Assembly (NCBI GenBank): GCA_964611895.1
Contig: CAZTDN010000016.1
Coordinates: forward strand, 9,070-73,069
Reading direction: 5' to 3'
DNA length: 64,000 nt
Source of the DNA: JAIEOG01 sp964611895
Lineage (GTDB): Bacteria; Bdellovibrionota; FAC87; UBA2466
Below are positions 44,086 through 52,587 of the stretch, piece by piece. The position numbers and the translations under genes are program-made. Under the pieces are notes generated by a model that had not been told where the DNA came from, did no database searches, and saw only the letters and a program-made list of their open reading frames with translations. Within the stretch, counting starts at the first letter, position 1. The number at the start of each line of letters is the position of its first letter.

Positions 44086-44286
44086 CTAAGCGAGGCAGGG
44101 TTTCGTTCATTTCGCTTAGATGCCGACTCATCAGCCTACCCAATTCTTTCGTACCCATAGTACCGGCCTGGCGGCCAAATTTTTCGCGCAGCAGCCTGCC
44201 GGATTCAGTCGCAACGCACTGCGGTTGCCGTCTGGTTATCACCGGCTATGGTCTGGCCAAATAGTACCCTGTTTAGGAGATAAAAA

Positions 44287-44673
44287 ATGAAACATGTTTT
44301 ACCAGTTCTTGGATTAGTTTTGGCAGTTTCCGCATCAGCTACCACCCCACCAAAGAACGCTGAGGCGGTTGATATCACTAAAATGGTGCAATCCGGAAAC
44401 CTGATGCCTCCGGTTGTGGCCCCGAAGATTACCACTACTTTCATGTTGACCGCGATATCGACTGGTTGCACAGACTCCAAGGACTTCTCGATAGAAGTCG
44501 TCGAAAAACCAAACCACCAAGAACTCACGGTAGTTCGGAAAACACCCGATCTCTGTGAGACGACCCCCAGACCAGAGACATTCAAAATGTCCACGAACGA
44601 CCTGGCTATCGCGGAATCTAAGCCCATTCGGGTGATGAATCCCGAATTAGTAGAAGACAATTTTGTTCGGTAA
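44287..44673 (+). CDS. Small secreted protein, unknown function
   Basis: A 128-residue protein with a signal peptide (residues 1-18, cleavage after ASA). The mature part has two cysteines (STGCTDS and PDLCETT), probably a disulfide, and beta-strand character. No family recognised. The ATG has a clear AGGAG. It is followed by a perfect hairpin repeat. Confidence 0.65.
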   Translation: MKHVLPVLGLVLAVSASATTPPKNAEAVDITKMVQSGNLMPPVVAPKITTTFMLTAISTGCTDSKDFSIEVVEKPNHQELTVVRKTPDLCETTPRPETFKMSTNDLAIAESKPIRVMNPELVEDNFVR

Positions 44674-44682
44674 TTAGAAGCA

Positions 44683-44720
44683 GGTACCCACTTACTTTTG
44701 GCTAAAAGTAAGTGGGTACC
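44683..44720. repeat. Perfect 17-bp hairpin repeat, variant sequence
   Basis: Arms GGTACCCACTTACTTTT and AAAAGTAAGTGGGTACC are exact reverse complements around a 4-nt loop (GGCT). The first five and last four bases of the arm match the copies at 2334 and 25723, while the middle is different in both arms, so pairing is kept and sequence is not. Confidence 0.85.
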
Positions 44721-44727
44721 TACTAGT

Positions 44728-44805
44728 TGGGGTGGGTGACGGGATTTGAACCCGCGGCCCCCAGAGTCACAGTCTAGTGCTCTAACCAACTGAGCTACAC
44801 CCACC
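44728..44805 (-). tRNA. tRNA-His (anticodon GTG)
   Basis: The minus-strand sequence folds into a cloverleaf: 8-bp acceptor stem GGTGGGTG/CACCCACC including the extra G-1 that marks tRNA-His, D-arm with GCTC/GAGC, anticodon loop CTGTGAC, T-loop TTCAAAT, and an encoded CCA end (44728-44730). It reads codons CAC and CAU. Confidence 0.95.
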
Positions 44806-44933
44806 GTAAGCCAGAGAATGTCGCTTTTTTTGGGGCACCTCGTCAAGCATTCAATAAGCCTAGCGTTGCCGCATCCGCTGTTTTCCCTTAAAATTAAGAT
44901 ATCTTTTAAACTTCTAATCCGGCCCTCACCCAA

Positions 44934-45773
44934 ATGACTATGAAATCTGGACTAAGATTCGATCACCGGGAAATTGCTGTCATCTTCAGCCTTTTTATCT
45001 TCGTCTCACTCCTCATGTTCACTGTGGGGATCTTGGTCGGAAAAGGCCTCACCCAGGCAAAGTACGAAGGGCAAATGCCCGCGGCGCATGGAGACGCCCT
45101 GACCCATGCCCCTCCCGGACACGAGGGGAGCTCTGTCTCCATCGGCGCCCCGCTCGAAACCCATCCCGAGACAAAAGCCACTCATGGCGCCAAACACGAC
45201 GCTCCGAGCCATGGCGCTCAACCCGCTCACGACCCCAAGCCGGCACATGAAACCAAACCGGCACACGCCACGGCAGAATCGCACGACGACCACACCACCC
45301 ACTCAGCACATGCCGAAACCGTCGAAGCTTCCGCGGCTCCGACGGCGCCACTCAAACTCGTCCCTCTTCGCCCCGTGCAACGGCAAACTGCCGGCCTAAA
45401 CCTTGCGGAACCCAAAAACGAAACCGAGGCTTTGCTCAAGAACCCGAAAATTCGCTCCCTCATCGAAGCCGAAGACGACACGGAGCGCTCCCCGAATTCT
45501 GCTCCCGCCCAAGTCGCCGGTGCTTCCAAAGGCTCGTACACAGTGCAGGTCGGGAGTTACCCCAACGAACTCGCCGCAAAAGAACGGGTCGACGCACTCA
45601 AGAAGTTGGGGTTCCAGACCGCCTATTTTTCTGCTAATGACTTGGGAGCTGCCTCAGGAACCTGGTACCGAGTCTGGCTAGGCCAGTACCCCGATTACCA
45701 GACGGCTAAAAAAACGGGAGACCAGCTCCAATCGCGGGGCGAGGTAAAAAACTACATTGTCCGCAAAAACTAG
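44934..45773 (+). CDS. SPOR-domain membrane protein with His-rich linker
   Basis: A 279-residue protein with one N-terminal membrane segment (residues ~14-36) and a SPOR domain from ~202 to the end (SYTVQVGSYPNELAAKERVDALKKLG...WYRVWLGQYPDYQTA). The link between them is Pro/Ala/His-rich, with many His in the stretch ~60-125. SPOR domains bind denuded peptidoglycan, so it probably works in cell division or wall remodelling, like FtsN. The start is ATG 44934 or 44940; no strong ribosome site. It overlaps the next gene by 17 nt. Confidence 0.85.
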   Translation: MTMKSGLRFDHREIAVIFSLFIFVSLLMFTVGILVGKGLTQAKYEGQMPAAHGDALTHAPPGHEGSSVSIGAPLETHPETKATHGAKHDAPSHGAQPAHDPKPAHETKPAHATAESHDDHTTHSAHAETVEASAAPTAPLKLVPLRPVQRQTAGLNLAEPKNETEALLKNPKIRSLIEAEDDTERSPNSAPAQVAGASKGSYTVQVGSYPNELAAKERVDALKKLGFQTAYFSANDLGAASGTWYRVWLGQYPDYQTAKKTGDQLQSRGEVKNYIVRKN

Positions 45774-46137
45774 CCACTCACTCCACGCCTCCCCCATTCG
45801 CAAGGTCGACAAACCTTGGGGCTATGAACTGGTCTGGGCCGAAACTAAAGACTACGTCGCTAAAATGCTCTTCGTACGCGCAGGAGAAAGCCTCAGTCTG
45901 CAATACCACCAAGTCAAAGAAGAGACGCTTTTCCTAGAATCCGGCGAGTGCGAGCTCCTCGCTGGCGAAACGGAACATCAGCTGCAGCAAGTTCCCTTTC
46001 AGGTTGGAACAGCTTTTCACATCCGGCCCGGTCTACGTCATCGCATCGCAGGGGTGACTGACTGCCGCATATTTGAAGTTTCCACTCCTCACCTTACCGA
46101 CGTTGTTCGACTCGAAGATCGTTATGGCCGGCAGTAA
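45757..46137 (+). CDS. Mannose-6-phosphate isomerase, cupin type II
   Basis: A 126-residue single-cupin protein of the kind found as the C-terminal part of bifunctional ManC/AlgA enzymes. Cupin ligands appear in SLQYHQVKEETLFLESGECELL and FHIRPGLRHRIAGVTDCRIFEVSTP. RPWGYE-like DKPWGYELV opens the domain. It likely supplies mannose-6-phosphate for GDP-mannose, together with the next gene, which encodes the guanylyltransferase. A TTG start at 45757 overlaps the SPOR gene; a later start is possible. Confidence 0.78.
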   Translation: MSAKTSHSLHASPIRKVDKPWGYELVWAETKDYVAKMLFVRAGESLSLQYHQVKEETLFLESGECELLAGETEHQLQQVPFQVGTAFHIRPGLRHRIAGVTDCRIFEVSTPHLTDVVRLEDRYGRQ

Positions 46138-47143
46138 GCGCATTGCGGTTATTTTGGCCGGAGGATCGGGCACCCGTTTTTGGCCCCTGAGCAAGAAACA
46201 GCTCCCCAAGCAATACCTCACGCTCTTTGGAACACGCTCGCTCATCCAACACACGTGGGATCGCCTGACACGACTTTGCAGACCCAAGGACATTTGGGTG
46301 TGCTCGTCACAGAGCCAAAAAAAACTTCTCAAAAAACAACTCCCCAAAGCAGGGCTCATCCTCGAGCCGGCGGCGTGCAATACAGGGCCAGCAGTTCTGC
46401 TTTCGGCACTGGAGCTGCTAAGAAAAGGCTACTCCCGTCAGGACCTCATGGCAGTTTTTCCAGCGGACCATTACATAAGTGCCAAAGACGCTTTTCACCG
46501 CGTATTGCAACTGGCATTCACTGCCGCTGAACAAACCGGTGGCCTAGTCACCCTGGGAATCGTCCCAGAGTCCGCGCACACCGGCTATGGCTACATTGAA
46601 GCGGGGCCTGCCACCCCCGAAGGCTGGCGCAAAGCCACACGTTTTGTTGAAAAACCGCAGCGAGAACTTGCCGAACGCTTCGTTTCAAGTGGCCGCTACT
46701 TTTGGAACAGTGGGATTTTCGTGTGGCAGATCGGTTCCATCTTGGATGCCTTTGCGACTTTTGCCGAAAAAGACTTCAAACTCCTCGAAAAAACTACATC
46801 GAGAACCGCTGCCTACAAAAAAGTATCGCGACTGCCCGTCGATAAAATGATCTTGGAGAAATCCAACCAAGTCAGCATGGTCCCCGCCGTCATGGGCTGG
46901 AGCGATGTTGGTAGCTGGAGCGCTCTGTCTGACCTCAAACCCACCGACGCGAACAAGAATATTTTCGAAGGCGAAAAGTCCGCGCTCATTCAAACCCGGG
47001 ACTGCCTGGTCCACGCTCCCGGCAAGCGAGTGGCCCTCATCGGCATGAACGATATCGTCGTCGTCGTTGAAGGCGACGAGATCCTCATCTGCCGCAAGGA
47101 TCAAGATCAACTCGTCCGCGACGCCGCGACCACTCTGTCATAA
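46124..47143 (+). CDS. manC: Mannose-1-phosphate guanylyltransferase
   Basis: A 339-residue nucleotidyltransferase making GDP-mannose from GTP and mannose-1-phosphate. The pyrophosphorylase signature VILAGGSGTRFWPLSKKQLPKQY is at the N-terminus, with LVTLGIVPESAHTGYGYIE, RFVEKP and WNSGIFVWQ downstream, and VMGWSDVGSWSAL near the end. The usual C-terminal isomerase domain is a separate gene just upstream (14-nt overlap). GDP-mannose feeds LPS, capsule or glycoprotein sugars. Start is ATG 46124; the frame is open upstream. Confidence 0.92.
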   Translation: MAGSKRIAVILAGGSGTRFWPLSKKQLPKQYLTLFGTRSLIQHTWDRLTRLCRPKDIWVCSSQSQKKLLKKQLPKAGLILEPAACNTGPAVLLSALELLRKGYSRQDLMAVFPADHYISAKDAFHRVLQLAFTAAEQTGGLVTLGIVPESAHTGYGYIEAGPATPEGWRKATRFVEKPQRELAERFVSSGRYFWNSGIFVWQIGSILDAFATFAEKDFKLLEKTTSRTAAYKKVSRLPVDKMILEKSNQVSMVPAVMGWSDVGSWSALSDLKPTDANKNIFEGEKSALIQTRDCLVHAPGKRVALIGMNDIVVVVEGDEILICRKDQDQLVRDAATTLS

Positions 47144-47161
47144 CCCCCGACTCCTTCCTCG

Positions 47162-47190
47162 TTGCCTGTCCGCGTGGCTCTGGATATGAT
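47162..47190 (+). promoter_or_regulatory. Sigma-70-like promoter, leaderless
   Basis: TTGCCT (47162-47167), a 17-nt spacer and TATGAT (47185-47190), followed by 7 nt and the ATG at 47198. This is the best full promoter in the window, and it predicts a transcript starting at the start codon. Confidence 0.55.
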
Positions 47191-47197
47191 TTGTCGC

Positions 47198-47659
47198 ATG
47201 GCCATACGCGTTACTGTAAATTATGAAAAATCCTTTCTTAGCCCCCTCTCGTTAGAAAATACTTTTGCCTATTTTTCCGATTGCGAAAAAACCATCCCCG
47301 AAAATTTCCCTGGCGTAGAAGTGTTTGCCCCCAAAGGTAACGACACCTACCAATGGGTTTTCGAAAAAGTCGGCTACAGTGGCTATGAGCTTCAGATCAA
47401 GCTGCTGACCCAGTTCAAAGAAAAACCTTTCGAGTCGATTCAAGTCACTTCTGTCCCCGAGCCTGGGGCTTGTAGCTTTGACGGCGGCTGGACTTTTTTC
47501 CCAGAGGGAGACAAGGCCCGAGTGCACTTCAAAGCAAACATCGAAGTCGAACTCCCGGTGCCAGGCTTTCTCAAGGGCATGGCCACTCCACTCGCCCAAA
47601 AAGAACTCACCAAACTCTTTGATAGGTACATCGCCCGTGTGGAAAAAAATCTCCGCTAG
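47198..47659 (+). CDS. SRPBCC/START-like small protein
   Basis: A 153-residue soluble protein. The pattern LSLENTFAYFSDCEKTIPENFPGVEVF, then strands, then a C-terminal amphipathic helix ELTKLFDRYIARVEKNL fits the helix-grip SRPBCC fold, close to DUF1997-type proteins. Ligand unknown. The ATG at 47198 is preferred because it follows a full promoter without a ribosome site; the open frame begins at 47162. Its end overlaps lnt by 23 nt. Confidence 0.6.
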   Translation: MAIRVTVNYEKSFLSPLSLENTFAYFSDCEKTIPENFPGVEVFAPKGNDTYQWVFEKVGYSGYELQIKLLTQFKEKPFESIQVTSVPEPGACSFDGGWTFFPEGDKARVHFKANIEVELPVPGFLKGMATPLAQKELTKLFDRYIARVEKNLR

Positions 47660-49208
47660 TCCGATAGGTCTAGCATCGATCGGTGCACTTGCTTGCGTTC
47701 TTGCCTTTCCCCCGATTGAATTCACCGCGCTGCTGATTCTGTTCCCGGCGTTTTTTACCGCAGCGATTCTGCGCTCGCGCAGCACGCACCAGGCTTTCTG
47801 GTGCGGCTTTGCTGCGTCGTCTGTCATTATGGCTGGTGGTTTTTACTGGGTGGTATATGTCATTCATGTCTTTGGGGATATCCCGTGGGTGTTTTCTGCC
47901 CTGCTCTACGTCGTGTTTGCGGGCCTAGGCGCTCTGAACTTCCCGCTTTTTTCCGTAGCGCTTTTCCGGATTCACCGACGTTTTCCAAGTCTTCAAACAA
48001 ATGCAGGCTGGTACGCGCTGGGTGTGCCGAGCTTGTTTTGTGTAGTCGAGTGGGTGGTGCCTAAGCTTTTCCCGTGGCAAGTCGGCCATGCTTATTATCG
48101 CCAGCTCTGGCTCATTCAACCCGTAGAAATTACCGGAACACTGCTGTTGAGTTTTTTGGTGTTTAGCTGGGGCGCCGTTGCCGCAGCGACCACCCTACGT
48201 CTAGGCAATGCCACCAAGCTAAAAAGAGCTATCACTATTCCGATCGGATTGAGTTTGATCTGTATTGGTTTTAGTACGTGGCGTTTGTCGAGCCCAAGCG
48301 ACCCCACCACGGATTTGCAGGTAGCTCTGATTCAGCCCAATATTGGTTCCTTGGACAAGGTAAAAGCGGAACAAGGGCTACATGGCAAAGTGCAATATGT
48401 CGTCGATAAGTACTTGCAGCTCACTGAACAGGCCCTGCTCGGCCACCCAAAACCCGACTTAGTTCTGTGGCCCGAGACGGCCATGCCCTTTGGGCTGGGG
48501 TCGGACTACGGGTACGCCGCCCAAGTGCGCGGAGCTGTCAGCCGTTGGAAGGTTCCGTTGATTTCCGGTGGGTATGCTCCCGGAGAAACACCGACAGAGG
48601 CTGATTATAATGCTGCATTTTTGCTCGATCCGACTCCAGAAGGGACACTGAAGACTTCTCTGTATTACAAAAACATCCTCCTGGCTTTTGGGGAATATTT
48701 CCCTGGCGGGGATTGGATCCCCAGTGTCTATCGCTGGTTTCCCCAAGTCTCACATTTTGAAAAGGGAAAAACGCAGAACCTCCTCACCTTGCAAAACGGG
48801 GTTCGCATCGGCACGACGATTTGTTACGAAGACATTGTGCCCGAGTTTTTTAGAAAAGTGACTCGCCAAGGCGTCCGGCTCGTCGTCAACCTGACAAACG
48901 ACTCCTGGTTTGGGCCGACTTCCGAGCCGTACCAACACGCTGCACTTTCGGTGTTTCGGGCCATCGAGTCTCGAACACCCTTTGTTCGAGTGACGAATAC
49001 GGGAGTTTCTTTTGCCGTCGATAGGCTAGGCAATCAGAGCCAGCGCACTCCGGTCTACGAAGAAGCGTTTTCCAATCTCACGGTCCAACTCCCCAGCTCC
49101 ACCACGCTGACTTTGTACACGCGATTTGGGGATTGGATCGTTTTTGTGTTTCTCGGCCTGATACTTTTCTTCTGGCGAAGGGGCGGTCATGTACCCGTAC
49201 GTTCTTGA
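47637..49208 (+). CDS. lnt: Apolipoprotein N-acyltransferase
   Basis: A 523-residue inner-membrane enzyme adding the third acyl chain to lipoproteins. Six to seven helices precede a nitrilase-like domain with the catalytic triad: Glu in LWPETAMPFG, Lys in YYKNILLAFGEYFPG and Cys in TTICYEDIVPEF. GTG 47637 (overlapping the SRPBCC gene) is the likely start; the open frame to 47478 adds a region with no membrane helix. It overlaps lgt by 20 nt, and both serve the many lipoproteins in this genome. Confidence 0.93.
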   Translation: MWKKISASPIGLASIGALACVLAFPPIEFTALLILFPAFFTAAILRSRSTHQAFWCGFAASSVIMAGGFYWVVYVIHVFGDIPWVFSALLYVVFAGLGALNFPLFSVALFRIHRRFPSLQTNAGWYALGVPSLFCVVEWVVPKLFPWQVGHAYYRQLWLIQPVEITGTLLLSFLVFSWGAVAAATTLRLGNATKLKRAITIPIGLSLICIGFSTWRLSSPSDPTTDLQVALIQPNIGSLDKVKAEQGLHGKVQYVVDKYLQLTEQALLGHPKPDLVLWPETAMPFGLGSDYGYAAQVRGAVSRWKVPLISGGYAPGETPTEADYNAAFLLDPTPEGTLKTSLYYKNILLAFGEYFPGGDWIPSVYRWFPQVSHFEKGKTQNLLTLQNGVRIGTTICYEDIVPEFFRKVTRQGVRLVVNLTNDSWFGPTSEPYQHAALSVFRAIESRTPFVRVTNTGVSFAVDRLGNQSQRTPVYEEAFSNLTVQLPSSTTLTLYTRFGDWIVFVFLGLILFFWRRGGHVPVRS

Positions 49209-49995
49209 ACACTGGGTGGGAAACACCATGCTCATTCCGACCTACGGGCTGCTTCTCGTCTGCGCTTATACTGCGGGGTACATCGAATCGCTCCGCCGTG
49301 CTATTCGCTTGGGCCTAGACCCCAAACATATTGAGCGCCTGTTTTTGATCACAGTCGTCGTCTCTCTTGCAGGAGCGCGCCTGTTTCACATTGCTGTTGA
49401 GGAGTGGGCTTACTACCGCAAAAACCCCGCCGACATCTTGGCCATTTGGGAAGGCGGTTTTACTTTCTACGGTGGGCTCTTACTCACCCTGGTCGCCATC
49501 CGTATTTACTGCGGCAGAAAACAGCTGCCCTTTTTGCAAGTGCTCGATCTCCTCACACCGCCCACTTTGCTCGCCCTTGCCATTGGACGCGTGGGTTGCT
49601 TTGCGGCTGGGTGCTGCTGGGGCAAGAGCACGCAGCTGCCCTGGGGAGTGACTTTTTCTCATAAGCAAACACTGTCCGGCATGCGCTATGTCCCAGTCCA
49701 CCCCGTGCAACTGTACGAAGCCGTGGGCGCATTGCTCATTTTTCTGTGGCTCAATAGAACAGCCCTGTCCAAGACCTCTCACGGAAATGTCACAGCCTGG
49801 GGTCTGCTAACGTATGCGGCCTTACGTTTTGGGGTCGAGTTTTTCCGAGGGGACGACTACCGTGGCTATGTTTTGGGGGGATACCTCAGCGTTTCTCAGG
49901 CCATTTCCTTGTTTATCGCTGCGATACTTTTAACGCGTTATCGAGGTCTTTTTTCAGGTCTTCCACGTGTTCCACGCCCACGCTTAGCCGAATAA
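49189..49995 (+). CDS. lgt: Prolipoprotein diacylglyceryl transferase
   Basis: A 268-residue inner-membrane enzyme for the first lipoprotein maturation step. The Lgt signature IGRVGCFAAGCCWGK is seen with the conserved Arg and Gly residues, plus HPVQLYEA and FFRGDDYRGY in the C-terminal half. About seven helices. It overlaps lnt by 20 nt and its 3' end overlaps the cystathionine lyase gene by 83 nt on the other strand. Confidence 0.93.
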   Translation: MYPYVLEHWVGNTMLIPTYGLLLVCAYTAGYIESLRRAIRLGLDPKHIERLFLITVVVSLAGARLFHIAVEEWAYYRKNPADILAIWEGGFTFYGGLLLTLVAIRIYCGRKQLPFLQVLDLLTPPTLLALAIGRVGCFAAGCCWGKSTQLPWGVTFSHKQTLSGMRYVPVHPVQLYEAVGALLIFLWLNRTALSKTSHGNVTAWGLLTYAALRFGVEFFRGDDYRGYVLGGYLSVSQAISLFIAAILLTRYRGLFSGLPRVPRPRLAE

Positions 49996-51082
49996 GGCTA
50001 TCGCTGATCCCCAACTGCCTGCGGGTTTCCACGGGCAACGACGCATGGGTCATGATCGCAGGGTGATCGACCAAAGACTCCACTCCGCCCAAGCTCTCAG
50101 CCAAAGCAAAAACGCGCACCGACTCCAAAAAACGCCGCGCTTCGGCCAAGCCGCCCTTGAGGAAAAACGTGATCATCCCCCCAGCGCCCTTCATCTGGCG
50201 TCGGGCCAAGTCGCTCTGAGGGTGTGAGGCCAGTCCTGGGTAGAGCACTTTATCGACGGCGGGGTGCTTTTCCAACCAAGCTGCTAGCTCCCTTGCGTTT
50301 TCGTCGTGGCGTTTCATGCGCAGCGCCAGTGTTTTGATCCCACGCAGCACCAACCACGAATCAAACGCTCCCGCAACACCCCCTGCGGAGTTTTGGACAT
50401 AGTGAATACGTTCACTCAACTCTTTGTTGCTCGTCACCAACGCACCGCCCACCACATCGCTGTGCCCATTGAGGTACTTTGTCGTCGAATGCAGCACCAC
50501 ATCCGCGCCCAACTCCAGCGGACTTTGGAAGACCGGAGTAGCAAACGTATTGTCCACCACTACCAAAGGCCGTGGGTTTTGCTTAGCCGCCCACCGGGTG
50601 ATGGCTTGAATATCAATGACTTTGAGCAACGGGTTTGTCGGCGTCTCGACCCAGATCATTTTAGTGTTGGGTTTGACGAAATCGCTCACGGGTTTGTGGG
50701 TCAGATCAGCAAAAGTGACTTCGAGTCCGTGACGGTTCCAAACCGTGCGCATCAAGCGGCTCGTGCCGCCGTACACATCATCCACGCACACCAAGTGATC
50801 CCCGGCGTTGAGCAGGTGCAATAAAATATCCGTCGCGGCACAGCCGGACGCTGTCGCAAACCCGAATTTTCCGCCTTCTAAGGCAGCGAGGCTTGCCTCG
50901 AGCACCGCCCGAGTGGGGTTCTTGGTGCGGGAATACTCATACCCGCGGTGCGTTCCGGGCGACTCCTGCACATAAGTGCTGGTCGCATAAATCGGCGTCA
51001 TAATCGCACCCGTAGTAGGATCGGGAGTCACACCTGCGTGCACGGCAATAGTTTCAATATTCTTCGATTCTAAATCGCTCAT
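49913..51082 (-). CDS. Cystathionine gamma-lyase/synthase-type PLP enzyme
   Basis: A 389-residue Cys/Met-metabolism PLP enzyme. The PLP lysine is in HSTTKYLNGHSDVVGG; YEYSRTKNPTRAVLE, GCAATDILLHLLNAGDHLV and WVETPTNPLLKV are family blocks. It could be cystathionine gamma-lyase (metC-like) or gamma-synthase (metB); the partner CBS gene 4 nt upstream makes reverse transsulfuration (homocysteine to cysteine) more likely. Its start overlaps the CBS stop. Confidence 0.88.
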   Translation of the reverse strand: MSDLESKNIETIAVHAGVTPDPTTGAIMTPIYATSTYVQESPGTHRGYEYSRTKNPTRAVLEASLAALEGGKFGFATASGCAATDILLHLLNAGDHLVCVDDVYGGTSRLMRTVWNRHGLEVTFADLTHKPVSDFVKPNTKMIWVETPTNPLLKVIDIQAITRWAAKQNPRPLVVVDNTFATPVFQSPLELGADVVLHSTTKYLNGHSDVVGGALVTSNKELSERIHYVQNSAGGVAGAFDSWLVLRGIKTLALRMKRHDENARELAAWLEKHPAVDKVLYPGLASHPQSDLARRQMKGAGGMITFFLKGGLAEARRFLESVRVFALAESLGGVESLVDHPAIMTHASLPVETRRQLGISDSLIRLSVGVEHVEDLKKDLDNALKVSQR

Positions 51083-52479
51083 TTCGCCCCCGAAGCGTTC
51101 AAACTCAAATAGCTAATCAAATCGATCTTCGTCAGAACATGTGTCACTCTGCCTGCATCTTCTACGAGAGCGATTTTTCCACCAGTAAAAACTGCGGTTA
51201 AACGTTCGACCGGGTCAGTCATTCGAACCATTTCATAGTTATGTTGGACCAGTTTTTCTATGGTGTCCGTGTTTTTGAGCGCCCCGCCGATCAAGGTCTG
51301 CAAAAGTTCGGTCTCGGTAATCACCCCAACAACGGTATTTCCCCTGCGTACGGGCAGCTGGGAGATACCGCTGTCTCGCATCCGCGCAACCACCGCGTCT
51401 ACGCGATCGTGGGCTTCTGCAAAAACGACTTCGGAACGTTTGTTGAGTGCCCGAATCAGCTCTGCCACGGAGGTTTCCGCCGGCCTATCCAAAAAGGAGT
51501 TTTCGATCATCCACGCGTCATTGAACACTTTACTCAAATACCGGTTGCCCGAGTCGGGCAAGATCACCAACACACGTCCGGGGTTTTTGGTCTCGGCCAT
51601 GTAGCGCAAAGCGCCCACAACGGCCGATCCCGACGACATCCCGCAAAACAACCCTTCTTTGGTGAGCAGTGCCCTGGTCATCAAAAATGACTCTTTGTCG
51701 TCGATTCGCACGATGTGATCAATCACCGAAAAGTCGAGATTGCCCGGCACAATGTCTTCGCCGATGCCTTCGACCTTATACGTGTGGGCCTCGATCATCT
51801 TGCCCGTTTCAAACAGGTCTTTGAGGATCGATCCTCGTGGGTCCACGCCGACGATTTTGATATTGGGGTTTTTCTCTTTAAAATACTTTCCCAAGCCCGT
51901 GATGGTGCCACACGTTCCCATTCCGCAGACAATCGCATCAAACTGGCCACCGGTCTGTTCCCAAATCTCCGGGCCCGTGGTGTTGTAGTGCGTGTCCCGG
52001 TTGTCGGTATTGTGGTACTGGCCAACGTAGTACGCATTCGGCGTCTCTTCAGTGAGGCGCTCACCGACTTTGTAATGCGACAAAGGCGAATCCGGTGCTG
52101 CGCCTGTGGGGGTGATCACCACGCGCGCTCCGAATGCGCGCAGGTTCTGGCGTTTTTCCTCGCTCATTTTATCCGGCATCACAAAAATAGAATGGTAACC
52201 TTTCACCGCGGCCGTAATGGCTAAACCCATGCCGGTGTTCCCCGACGTCGATTCGACCACCGTGCCACCGGGCTTGAGCAGGCCTTTTTTTTCAGCGCGC
52301 TCGATCATGAACTTGCCGATGCGGTCTTTGATGGAGCCGCCGGGATTCATGAATTCGCACTTGGCAAAAAGCTCGCCCGGCACCCCTCGATTGACTTTAT
52401 TCAGCCGCACGAGCGGCGTACCGCCAATGGCATCGAGAATGTCGCTTTTACCCTGAAATGTCCCTGTGTTAGCCACCAA
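51079..52479 (-). CDS. Cystathionine beta-synthase with CBS domains
   Basis: A 466-residue PLP enzyme combining serine and homocysteine into cystathionine. GGTPLVRLNKV, EFMNPGGSIKDRIG (PLP lysine) and ESTSGNTGMGLA are class blocks, and ~120 residues at the end form a CBS-domain pair (SEVVFAEAHDRVDAVVARMRDSGISQLPVRR...). CBS pairs in the human enzyme bind SAM; here the ligand is unknown. GTG start with AGGGGG. Upstream of and overlapping the lyase gene. Confidence 0.93.
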   Translation of the reverse strand: MVANTGTFQGKSDILDAIGGTPLVRLNKVNRGVPGELFAKCEFMNPGGSIKDRIGKFMIERAEKKGLLKPGGTVVESTSGNTGMGLAITAAVKGYHSIFVMPDKMSEEKRQNLRAFGARVVITPTGAAPDSPLSHYKVGERLTEETPNAYYVGQYHNTDNRDTHYNTTGPEIWEQTGGQFDAIVCGMGTCGTITGLGKYFKEKNPNIKIVGVDPRGSILKDLFETGKMIEAHTYKVEGIGEDIVPGNLDFSVIDHIVRIDDKESFLMTRALLTKEGLFCGMSSGSAVVGALRYMAETKNPGRVLVILPDSGNRYLSKVFNDAWMIENSFLDRPAETSVAELIRALNKRSEVVFAEAHDRVDAVVARMRDSGISQLPVRRGNTVVGVITETELLQTLIGGALKNTDTIEKLVQHNYEMVRMTDPVERLTAVFTGGKIALVEDAGRVTHVLTKIDLISYLSLNASGAK

Positions 52480-52587
52480 AACCCCCTGTCGTGTGGTTAA
52501 GGAAAAACCTTTTACGTGGGGGTGTCAACCCGCGATGACAAAGCCGGGTCAGGCGTGGTAAGACGGGCTCCTAATTCGGAGAGTCCA

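Noticed and set aside
44205..44933. Minus-strand ORF of 242 residues
   Set aside because: It runs across tRNA-His, a hairpin repeat and a convincing secreted-protein gene on the other strand, with no start signal or domain.
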